NCBI RefSeq assembly: GCF_947503415.1
Contig: NZ_CANNDS010000002.1
Span: forward strand, 682,001 to 746,000
DNA from: an uncultured Tateyamaria sp.
Lineage (GTDB): Bacteria > Pseudomonadota > Alphaproteobacteria > Rhodobacterales > Rhodobacteraceae
Length of the DNA stretch: 64,000 nt
Direction of reading: 5' to 3'
The translations under genes and the position numbers were made by a program. Shown here in pieces: positions 44,433 to 50,833 of the stretch (position 1 is the stretch's first letter; each line of letters begins with the position of its first letter). Below the pieces are notes generated by a model, which was not told the origin of the DNA, did no database searches, and saw nothing but the letters and a program-made list of their open reading frames with translations.

Positions 44433-44810
44433 TTATTCCTTTTCACTTTTGGCCGGCTCAACGAGAACGCGTCCCAGCCTTATAACTTTCATATCCGCCA
44501 TAACGGTCGGTTCCAGCGTTTTTGATACTACGAGATCAGTTCCATCTGGAAAGTCCCCAACATTATCAGCCGAAGTCGCTAATCCCGCATGGAACACTTC
44601 TGCCTCGAAATCGATGAGTTTGAGACCAAGCTGATCGACAATCATCGCCAACTGGCGATCTGAGAAGTTCAACTGGCCCTTCAATCGGCGGCTTTCGCTT
44701 TCGGGAAGGCGCTCGATAGCTTTCTTGGTTGCGTTCGACAATTTCCAAAACTCAACGCACAACTGCGCAACCGTTTCAGAGTTCACGGAAGATGGGGATG
44801 AGCCTACCAT
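44433..44810 (-). CDS. Short GrpE-like nucleotide exchange factor
   Basis: 125 residues, shorter than GrpE (about 190). A helical N-terminal half (SSVNSETVAQLCVEFWKLSN to RQLAMIVDQLG) is followed by LKLIDFEAEVFHAGLATSAD and a C-terminal beta part VMADMKVIRLGRVLVEP, which mirrors the GrpE wing (G-x-x-x-x-x-F/V-D-x-x-x-H, then RxAxVxV). It overlaps the J-like gene by 7 bp and precedes the Hsp70 gene by 3 bp, a position fitting an exchange factor. The sequence match is weak, so the call rests on pattern plus context. Confidence 0.65.
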   Translation of the reverse strand: MVGSSPSSVNSETVAQLCVEFWKLSNATKKAIERLPESESRRLKGQLNFSDRQLAMIVDQLGLKLIDFEAEVFHAGLATSADNVGDFPDGTDLVVSKTLEPTVMADMKVIRLGRVLVEPAKSEKE

Positions 44811-46669
44811 GACGAAACGATCCTTCTTGCATCTGCCCGCAAATCAGCAGCGTTTTCGCGGGCCTCGCGCTGAACGGAGCTAAGAACGCCACTTCTGTAA
44901 CGATAATTCGAACACCTTGAATTGAAATCGTCGATCAGCCCATTGAAACGATCAATTTGATAGTTTGTTGTGGTCAGTGTTCGAATGGTTTCAAGCCGTT
45001 GCCCCTGAAAAACACAGTAGCGGATTTGAGAGCGATTGAGGGTCAAGCCTTGCCCGACTGGCGGCCTAGTCTCGACTGCCGCGCTCGTCGCTGGCGCGGG
45101 CGTTGGGGTTGGCGTAGCGACACGTGGCGCGGATGGCTGATAGGTTGAACGGTTAGATGGCCTGTCCATCTCATCTGCAATTACAATGAACCCTATGACT
45201 GCCGCGATTGAGGCATAAATACCCCACTTCACCTTTTTGCCGAGCTTCTTCCGATCCAGCTTGGCCTTCAACTGCTGAAGTTCGGCCCGCTCCGATCCAC
45301 GTGCATATTTCAGCAAATCGTCTACGGTTTGCGACATGGCTGTCAAATTGCCTGAATTCTTTTCAAGCTCATTCATTTTCCAATTTCGGTGCAAAACCGC
45401 CCGCTCTTCTTCGAGCGTTTTTTTAAGCTCCTGAGGCGGTCGAGCACCAGCGAATGTCAAAGCTCCGTCTAGCAGTTTGAAAGCGGTCTGTGGGTCATTG
45501 CAATCGTTGTTAATATGCAATGCAAGGTCGCGCAGGATGTTAAAGGCAATTGGGTCATCGCCCCCCTTGGATACAGTATCCTTGAACACCTTGAGGACTG
45601 TGGAAACCGGTGTCGGGAGCTTTGTTTTTGCTACTTCGCACGCATCAATAAGCGGCTTGTATTCCTCATGCAGTTTTTGTTGTTCGTCTAGGTTTTCAAG
45701 TATCGCCACATCCCCTTTAAGGACTTCAGCAACGGACTCAAGCTCTGGAAAGGTGCGCAACAAAGCCTCAGAAAGCCTGCGTGCTTCAGTAAACTCGCTG
45801 CGATTGTTGGCGAGGTCCAAGCAAAGCGACCTCAGCTTTTCGTAGATCCGCTTTGATCGTCCTTCTTCATGGCCTTGATGCTGTTCATAGACCTGAACCG
45901 GCTGATTCACGTCATCCCAACGAACCAGGAGGTCAGAGGCTCTTGTAACAAGTGTTTCTAGGTCGGCATCGGTATTTTCAGCCTCCGATATGACCTTGTC
46001 GATCTCATCGCTTATGCGGGCTAGGTCAGGTTCACTTAAGGTATCATAACTGCGAACAAACTGCTCCAAGAACGAACTCGAAGGATGCCTTCTCAGCTCG
46101 GCTTCGACAATCCGGTCCATGACTTCACCAGGGCGATCTAGACTCCAAATCCCTACTGCCGCCGATCTGGCATGCTTCTTTTCGAGCTCCGCAAGCGCGT
46201 TCCTCAACTGCGGGCGCTCGACACTTGGAAATCCTGCGCTCAGTCGATTGTCGTTGAGGAAAGTGAGGATGTTCTCTTGATCGATCTCGTCCCACGCGGA
46301 CACCAGTGCATGAAACAGTCTGTCGCTAACTTTTCCGGTGCCTGCGAAATGTGCCAAAATGTTAGCCTTGGCCAGTTCTGGCGCGTGCTTTGATGTTTCA
46401 ATAAGCGCCTCAAGATCGCCAGAAACGACAAGGCTTAGAACATTGGATGTTTGAGCTTGGCTCAACTCTGGCAGCCATGAGATTTCTTGTTCGAGCCGAG
46501 CATTTGGGGCCAATAGGCTTTGCTGTGCGTGTTGGATTTTTTGAGGCTCGAAAACTTCATCCAACTCGGCATCTTCAACTAATTCGGCGATGTCTGATCT
46601 ATCGGCGTCGTAGCCTGCTTCTAAAATATGAAACGCGCTACTGGTAAGGTCGAAACATCCGTTATTCAT
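44804..46669 (-). CDS. Membrane-anchored J-like co-chaperone, conserved YNSRC-type C-terminus
   Basis: 621 residues. The N-terminal 65 (FDLTSSAFHILEAGYDADRS to LLAPNARLEQEISWLP) resemble a J-domain start and end, but the HPD tripeptide that triggers Hsp70 ATPase is absent. A long helical middle follows (about 70-470), then a basic patch and one membrane helix (WGIYASIAAVIGFIVIADE, about 482-500), a Pro/Thr linker and a C-terminal domain with LNRSQIRYCVFQGQRLE, FNGLIDDFNSRCSNYRYRSG. That end is a pattern I recall from other uncharacterised proteins next to Hsp70 genes. It is the first gene of the operon. The ATG at 46669 is preferred over the TTG at 46672. Confidence 0.75.
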   Translation of the reverse strand: MNNGCFDLTSSAFHILEAGYDADRSDIAELVEDAELDEVFEPQKIQHAQQSLLAPNARLEQEISWLPELSQAQTSNVLSLVVSGDLEALIETSKHAPELAKANILAHFAGTGKVSDRLFHALVSAWDEIDQENILTFLNDNRLSAGFPSVERPQLRNALAELEKKHARSAAVGIWSLDRPGEVMDRIVEAELRRHPSSSFLEQFVRSYDTLSEPDLARISDEIDKVISEAENTDADLETLVTRASDLLVRWDDVNQPVQVYEQHQGHEEGRSKRIYEKLRSLCLDLANNRSEFTEARRLSEALLRTFPELESVAEVLKGDVAILENLDEQQKLHEEYKPLIDACEVAKTKLPTPVSTVLKVFKDTVSKGGDDPIAFNILRDLALHINNDCNDPQTAFKLLDGALTFAGARPPQELKKTLEEERAVLHRNWKMNELEKNSGNLTAMSQTVDDLLKYARGSERAELQQLKAKLDRKKLGKKVKWGIYASIAAVIGFIVIADEMDRPSNRSTYQPSAPRVATPTPTPAPATSAAVETRPPVGQGLTLNRSQIRYCVFQGQRLETIRTLTTTNYQIDRFNGLIDDFNSRCSNYRYRSGVLSSVQREARENAADLRADARRIVSSW

Positions 46670-46698
46670 CAATAATTTCTCAAGTCAAAATGGGCCAA

Positions 46699-46724
46699 GC
46701 TTGCGCAGAGCGTCGCACGCAAGC
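46699..46724. promoter_or_regulatory. Inverted repeat in chaperone operon promoter gap
   Basis: GCTTGCG at 46699-46705 and CGCAAGC at 46718-46724 are perfect complements 12 bases apart, 30 bp upstream of the J-like start. It is unlike the CIRCE heat-shock element. It could be an operator or a terminator hairpin for the toxin-antitoxin genes. Confidence 0.4.
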
Positions 46725-46751
46725 GTTGTATTGCAAACACCTAAACCGCAG

Positions 46752-47081
46752 CTACGCGCGAAATTCAGTACTCTGAGTGATTGAAAACGACACGCCTTCG
46801 CGTTGCTTCAGCCGCGACACCATGGCCAGAAGATTATCAGCGCGCGGGTTTCCCTTCGCGCTGAGCATCCGCATCAGGCTCTTGGGGTCTTTGTCCATGT
46901 CTTGCGCCAAGGCTTCAAACCCCACTGTGGCGTTCACGTAGTCGCGCAACAGGACTTTACCTGTCTCCAGATCGTCGCTGAGCATCGCCTCGATGGCTTC
47001 GCGAAATAGACCCGCACGAAACTCAGGATCGCGCTCAGCGCGGGCTTTGATCGTATCTTTAAAGTCTTTCGTCAGGGGCAT
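46752..47081 (-). CDS. HigA-like antitoxin (HI1420-type addiction module antidote)
   Basis: 109 residues. The C-terminal HTH (VGFEALAQDMDKDPKSLMRM, then LSAKGNPRADNLLAMVSRL) is that of the addiction antidote family that follows HI1419-type toxins. I chose the ATG at 47081, one base after the toxin stop; the frame extends upstream inside the toxin gene. It should neutralise the toxin and repress the pair. The toxin-first order is typical of HigBA. Confidence 0.87.
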   Translation of the reverse strand: MPLTKDFKDTIKARAERDPEFRAGLFREAIEAMLSDDLETGKVLLRDYVNATVGFEALAQDMDKDPKSLMRMLSAKGNPRADNLLAMVSRLKQREGVSFSITQSTEFRA

Positions 47082-47082
47082 G

Positions 47083-47412
47083 TCAGTCGCCTTTCTCTTT
47101 GCGGGTCTTGTAGTCGTCCCAATATGCTTTGGCCTGCTCAATGTCCTTTGACTGGCGCTTTTTCGTTCCGCCACAGAGCAAGATCACAAGCGTATCGCCG
47201 TCTTTGCCAAAATAGACGCGGTAGCCGGGGCCGAAGGTGATGCGCCGCTCTGACACGCCTTGTCCGACAGGCTTCACGTCGCCTAGGTTTCCGGTCTCGA
47301 TCCGCGCAAGTGCCGTTCTGACTTTTATTGCAGCCGCCGTGTCGAGATCGTCAAACCAATCTTCAAACGGCGTTTTCCCCGTTTCAGTGACATAGACAAC
47401 AAGCTTATTCAT
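47083..47412 (-). CDS. RelE/ParE (HigB-like) toxin, HI1419 type
   Basis: 109 residues: TPFEDWFDDLDTAAAIKVRT, then RIETGNLGDVKPVGQGVSER and GPGYRVYFGKDG with LLCGGTKKRQSKDIEQA, the full signature of the HI1419-type addiction killer. Such toxins usually cut mRNA on the ribosome. The start at 47412 (MNKLVVYVTETG) is preferred; an in-frame ATG at 47421 is possible. It lies between the mobilization genes and the chaperone operon, and probably stabilises the element. Confidence 0.92.
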   Translation of the reverse strand: MNKLVVYVTETGKTPFEDWFDDLDTAAAIKVRTALARIETGNLGDVKPVGQGVSERRITFGPGYRVYFGKDGDTLVILLCGGTKKRQSKDIEQAKAYWDDYKTRKEKGD

Positions 47413-47463
47413 TGCGACCATTAGTGACACATACGTTACCATTTGTCAATCGGCTTTGCCGTC

Positions 47464-48987
47464 TCAATGCGTCATCCCCCTGTCCATCTCCACCTCCCGC
47501 GCTTCTAGCTCTGTCTCAGCCTCTCTTCGGCGTGCTTCGCTAAGCTCAAGCTCCTGCTCAACTGTTCGTCTAGCGTCGCGTAGCTCGCTTCCTCGCTCAA
47601 CAAGCCACGCAATGCTTTCATTGATACGGCTTGCGAACGCACCAGCAGCGTCACGCATTCTGCGATACCATCCATCTGGCTCTGCATCTTGGCTGTCGAG
47701 CGTTCCTCTAACCCGCTCAAGTCCTTTGCTGAGACCTCGCAGGCCGTCACCAACCGCTCGACGCAGGCGAGCAAGTCGCGTTCCAAGGCTGTCAGGGGTG
47801 TCGTCATCTAGTTCTCCTCGATCTTGATGCAGGTCACTGATCTGTCGCCCAGCGTGCAGGTCCTCAGGCGCGTCTTGGTCGGGTCCAGCACCAGCCATTT
47901 CGCGTCCTCCCTGTCGATCCGCGTCAGACCCAAGTCCGTCAGTTCCGAGCTCGCCAGTATCAACGTCCAGAGCAAGCTCGCGGCCATCATCAAGACGATC
48001 CCCGCCAAGAACGTCCCCGTGATCAGCCAGGGCGAGATCGTCAGCCAGCTCTTGTTCTGTCGCAGAAAGGTGCGGGTATCGGTTTCGATTGTACGCTGCG
48101 CGATGGTCGCAATTTTGCTCAAATCGGTCCTGAAGCTCTCCAACTGGGATGCCATCGAGGCGGCGTAGTCCTGCCGGATCGTATCCAGTTCCGCGTTCAG
48201 CTTCTCGCTCAGCCGGGTCGGCTTGCCAGTCTTCATGGAAAATCTCTCCTTTCAGCCGCCATCGCTCGCCGGTGTCGGGGTCGCGGGCAGTGATGTAGGC
48301 CTTGCCAGTGCGCGGAAGGCCGAAGCCTGCGTCGGTGAGCGCGTCGAGCATGCTAGCACGGTCGGTGATCAGGCCGACGCTGATCTGGTCTTGCAGCCAC
48401 GCATGCAACTCTTCGCGGCCTTGGGCGCGGGTTGGGGCCTCGATGGTGTCTCGGACCTCCTGCGCCCGCTCCACGTCCATCGGATCGGCCCAGCCGTGGC
48501 GCTGGTTCATCACGTCCCGCAGGCTGTCGTAGGCTTCCAGGTAACCCGGTGGCGCGATGTTCAGGCTCTTACCTGTCGTCAGTTCCAGACGCGGGGTGCA
48601 GAAGTGAAGCTCGACCCGGCCTTCGTGGCGATGGCGGACCCAGAGCACCTCATATTGCTCGGGGTCCAGCCCCGCGAAGGCCAGACGCTCGAAGTGGTCC
48701 ATAACCTCGGCCTGCTGTTCCTCGGTCGGGGCATCTTCGGTGGCAAAGCTGATCACGCCCGCGCGGTAGGTCCATTGGTGGCGGCTGGCGTCAATCAGCG
48801 CCTCAGTGCGGTCGGGATTGCCGCGCAGGACCTCGGGCAAGGGTTCTCGCGTGACCGTCATCGGCTGGCCGTCAGCATTGCGGATCAGGTCGCGGTTGTC
48901 ATCATAGGCCAGCACCTTGTCCGCGACGAGGTAGCCAACCGGACCCGCGCCCGCGCCTTTGCCGTTGCGGAAAAACTTGATCAGCAT
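47464..48987 (-). CDS. mobA: MobA-type relaxase (MOB-HEN class)
   Basis: 507 residues. It nicks DNA at the origin of transfer and pilots the strand. The N-terminal nuclease domain starts MLIKFFRNGKGAGAGPVGYL. The motif WVRHRHEGRVELHFCTPRLE gives H-x6-E-x-H, the HEN signature of ColE1 MbeA-type relaxases with the final Asn replaced by His. The C-terminal half is acidic, then helical. From 47505 to 48236 a second frame carries two nested genes, so its C-terminal sequence is constrained. It overlaps mobC by 7 bp. Confidence 0.9.
   Translation of the reverse strand: MLIKFFRNGKGAGAGPVGYLVADKVLAYDDNRDLIRNADGQPMTVTREPLPEVLRGNPDRTEALIDASRHQWTYRAGVISFATEDAPTEEQQAEVMDHFERLAFAGLDPEQYEVLWVRHRHEGRVELHFCTPRLELTTGKSLNIAPPGYLEAYDSLRDVMNQRHGWADPMDVERAQEVRDTIEAPTRAQGREELHAWLQDQISVGLITDRASMLDALTDAGFGLPRTGKAYITARDPDTGERWRLKGEIFHEDWQADPAEREAERGTGYDPAGLRRLDGIPVGELQDRFEQNCDHRAAYNRNRYPHLSATEQELADDLALADHGDVLGGDRLDDGRELALDVDTGELGTDGLGSDADRQGGREMAGAGPDQDAPEDLHAGRQISDLHQDRGELDDDTPDSLGTRLARLRRAVGDGLRGLSKGLERVRGTLDSQDAEPDGWYRRMRDAAGAFASRINESIAWLVERGSELRDARRTVEQELELSEARRREAETELEAREVEMDRGMTH
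47505..47807 (-). CDS. MbeD/MobD-like small protein nested inside relaxase gene
   Basis: 100 residues: MTTPLTALERDLLACVERLV, with TALERDLLACVERL resembling MobD/MbeD, followed by coiled-coil-like helices. Its ATG directly follows the TAG of the preceding nested gene, with GAGGAG six bases upstream, a good ribosome site. It lies wholly within mobA in another frame, as mbeD does in ColE1. A role as a mobilization accessory protein is inferred. Confidence 0.7.
   Translation of the reverse strand: MTTPLTALERDLLACVERLVTACEVSAKDLSGLEERSTAKMQSQMDGIAECVTLLVRSQAVSMKALRGLLSEEASYATLDEQLSRSLSLAKHAEERLRQS
47808..48236 (-). CDS. MbeB/MobB-like membrane protein nested inside relaxase gene
   Basis: 142 residues: a helical N-terminal region (SEKLNAELDTIRQDYAASMA), a basic stretch and one membrane helix (LITGTFLAGIVLMMAASLLW), then a short C-terminal domain with two cysteines. 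The ATG at 48236 has AAGGAGAG upstream. It is wholly inside mobA in a different frame. ColE1 has the same arrangement (mbeB and mbeD inside mbeA), and MbeB-type proteins link the relaxosome to the membrane. The nested position, two ribosome sites and a real membrane helix support it. Confidence 0.72.
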   Translation of the reverse strand: MKTGKPTRLSEKLNAELDTIRQDYAASMASQLESFRTDLSKIATIAQRTIETDTRTFLRQNKSWLTISPWLITGTFLAGIVLMMAASLLWTLILASSELTDLGLTRIDREDAKWLVLDPTKTRLRTCTLGDRSVTCIKIEEN

Positions 48988-49454
48988 CGGCGGGCCGCGT
49001 CGATGATCTGGGCAAGCTGGCGTTCGATAGTCAACAACCGGCGGGCGACGGTAAGTGCGTCGAGGTCAACGCGGCCCGCCAGCATCGCGCGGTTTAGCCA
49101 GCGGGCGATTTGGTTGAGGTTGCCACCGATGCGCCCGACGGCCAGCACAAGCGCCGGATCGACGCGGGGGATGGACTTGCGACGGCGGGCTTCAGTGAGG
49201 CCAAGCGCCTCGCGCAGCAGGGTCGCAGCTGGCATGCCAGCAGCCTCGGCCTTGGCGCGCAACTGGGCCTTCTCTGCGGCGCTACACCGAAAGACGAACG
49301 TCTCGGTCAGCGGCTCTTTGGTGCGGGCTTTTCCCGCGCCGGTGGGGTTCGAAGGGGAGGCGTGCCGCCCCTCGCAAGGTCCCGTGTCAGCAGCGCCAGC
49401 GTATGACATGGGTCGCCTTGCTGTTTGCTCTTCTGTCGGATCGGTTGCGGTCAT
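48981..49454 (-). CDS. mobC: MobC-like mobilization (relaxosome) protein
   Basis: 157 residues. The N-terminus is polar; the core has TETFVFRCSAAEKAQLRAKA, then ATLLREALGLTEARRRKS and the MobC signature GRIGGNLNQIARWLNRAML. MobC helps melt DNA at the nick site and recruits the relaxase. I chose the ATG at 49454, which overlaps the stop of the upstream HTH gene (ATGA). It is coupled to both neighbours, so the mobilization genes form one operon. Confidence 0.9.
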   Translation of the reverse strand: MTATDPTEEQTARRPMSYAGAADTGPCEGRHASPSNPTGAGKARTKEPLTETFVFRCSAAEKAQLRAKAEAAGMPAATLLREALGLTEARRRKSIPRVDPALVLAVGRIGGNLNQIARWLNRAMLAGRVDLDALTVARRLLTIERQLAQIIDAARRC

Positions 49455-50323
49455 GATCCGAGGCCTGCGGCTTGGATTTGCGCCTCGGTGACCAGCTTTG
49501 ACGCCAGCAATCCGTCGATCTGCTTGGCCGTGATGTGTTTGCACATCGGGCTGCGGTCGCTGATCCAGCAGGCCAGCCGCGCATGGTGATCGGCCTGCAA
49601 TGCTGCCGCCTTTTCTCGGTCTTCCGCCAGCTTCTCAACATAGGCCAGCCACCGCCGCGACTGAAACCAGTTGTCGGAAAAGCAGACCTTGGAGCGGGTG
49701 AAACCTGCACTGTCGGTCGCGTAGGCTTGGACCGCCAGCCGCAAGTCCTCCGGCCTGATCCCTTCGTTCATGGCCTCTTCGATTTGGGCAAGGCAGGCCG
49801 CTGTTCCGCGCAGTCGGTCTGGTGGATAGGCTGCCAAAATCTTCTCAGCCTCCGCCGCCTTGCGCTCGCGCGAAGGAGGTTCTTTCTTAGGTTCAATGGT
49901 AAGGTTCTTGTCCCGTTTTGAGACTACCCCCGTCCCACCCTTGAGACTTTTCCCACGCTTTTTTGAGACGTTTCCCCCCGTCTCATTTTGAGACACAACC
50001 CCGTTAGGAGCGCTTCCCGCACCCTTCGGGCGCGAACTGGGGCCAAGGGTAATATCAAGGTGCAACTCATACTGATTAGACCCGCGCCCTCCCTCGCCAT
50101 CGCCACGGGCATGGCGTGTGACGAGGCCACAGTCCTCCAACGTCGTCATGTGCCGAAACAGCGTGGCCCGCCCCATCTCGCACTCGTCCGCCAACCGCTG
50201 TGCGCTTGGGTTGCACTGACCCGTTTCCTTGTTGTGGAAATCCGCCAGTTGGATCAGCACAATCTTGGCGGCGGGCTTGAGACCTTTGACGTTCGCAGCC
50301 CAGATCAGCGCCATGCCGCTCAT
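49451..50323 (-). CDS. Winged-helix HTH protein heading the mobilization operon
   Basis: 290 residues. The N-terminal winged helix (MALIWAANVKGLKPAAKIVL, then NPSAQRLADECEMGRATLFR HMTTLEDCGLV) belongs to a HTH group common on alphaproteobacterial plasmids and islands. The middle is a basic linker; the C-terminal part is helical with YVEKLAEDREKAAALQ. It may regulate mobilization or act in replication of the excised element. A start at 50314 is the alternative. It is the last gene before attR. Confidence 0.83.
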   Translation of the reverse strand: MSGMALIWAANVKGLKPAAKIVLIQLADFHNKETGQCNPSAQRLADECEMGRATLFRHMTTLEDCGLVTRHARGDGEGGRGSNQYELHLDITLGPSSRPKGAGSAPNGVVSQNETGGNVSKKRGKSLKGGTGVVSKRDKNLTIEPKKEPPSRERKAAEAEKILAAYPPDRLRGTAACLAQIEEAMNEGIRPEDLRLAVQAYATDSAGFTRSKVCFSDNWFQSRRWLAYVEKLAEDREKAAALQADHHARLACWISDRSPMCKHITAKQIDGLLASKLVTEAQIQAAGLGS

Positions 50324-50346
50324 GGCATTGTGCCTACGAAAACGCG

Positions 50347-50360
50347 GGTATCAGGTTCAC
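50347..50360 (+). repeat. Candidate arm site, right end
   Basis: GGTATCAGGTTCAC matches GGTATCAGTTTCAC at 39502-39515 in 13 of 14 positions and in the same orientation. It lies 67 bp inside attR; its partner lies 48 bp inside attL. Confidence 0.45.
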
Positions 50361-50427
50361 AACTTGTTCGACAAATGTCTTGATACTTCTTTGGCCCTAA
50401 GGGTTTGTTTTTGGTGCGAAATACACT

Positions 50428-50474
50428 GGATTGCAAATCCGTGTACACCGGTTCGATTCCGGTACTCGCCTCCA
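50428..50474 (+). repeat. attR: 47-bp direct repeat, displaced tRNA-Cys 3' half
   Basis: Identical to 39407-39453 over 47 bases. It contains the anticodon loop, T-arm, 3' acceptor strand and CCA of tRNA-Cys but no 5' half, so it is a non-functional fragment marking the right border of the element. Confidence 0.96.
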
Positions 50475-50833
50475 CCTGCTTCCAAATAAGCGACTGAATC
50501 TCAGACCATTCCGGTGTCAAGCAACGCTGGAAAACGAAACATGAAGGTCTCACCCATGAGCACCCTGTCCAATCCCGGAATCTATTGCTTCCTTTGCGCC
50601 CTGCCTGAATGACTTGAGCAAGGGGCAAAGATGCGTTTGCCATGATCTAGTTCCATTCACTTTTTGCCGCGCTGTGGTTCGATCTGCCCACCGAACGAAA
50701 TCATTTCGTCATACACCCGCCATCTGGCGTGCAAGCCATATCCACTGATGCCCAAACTGCTTCGCAGCCGCACAAGCGCGGTTCCGCCGTGATTAAACCG
50801 GAGCGCATTGGAACTCGTCCATCACCCCCCCAA
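50475..50833. other. 359-bp gap right of the island
   Basis: I see no supported gene. A start-less minus-strand open stretch ends at 50657 (reading ISGYGLHARWRVYDEMISFG near its end) and may be a decayed gene remnant. No terminator hairpin with a T-run was seen after the RTX gene. Confidence 0.4.

Larger units (their letters stand above)
39407..50474. mobile_element. Integrative and mobilizable element in tRNA-Cys
   Basis: An element of about 11.07 kb bounded by 47-bp direct repeats. In order it holds a tyrosine integrase, two small HTH genes, a CI-like repressor, a small membrane protein, a three-gene chaperone set, a toxin-antitoxin pair, a relaxase gene with two nested genes, MobC and a HTH protein. 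There is no coupling protein or type IV secretion gene, so transfer would need a helper; hence mobilizable rather than conjugative. The chaperone genes look more AT-rich by eye than the flanks. All genes appear intact, which suggests it is functional. Confidence 0.93.

Noticed and set aside
48223..49491. Plus-strand open frame of 422 codons
   Set aside because: It is antisense to mobA and mobC, which have clear family motifs; such long antisense frames are common in GC-rich DNA.
50320..50643. Minus-strand open frame of 107 codons over attR
   Set aside because: It runs antisense to the tRNA fragment and has no family sequence or ribosome site.
50657..50812. Minus-strand open stretch without a start codon
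   Set aside because: It has no ATG or GTG with a ribosome site and no recognised family; it may be a remnant but cannot be supported as a gene.
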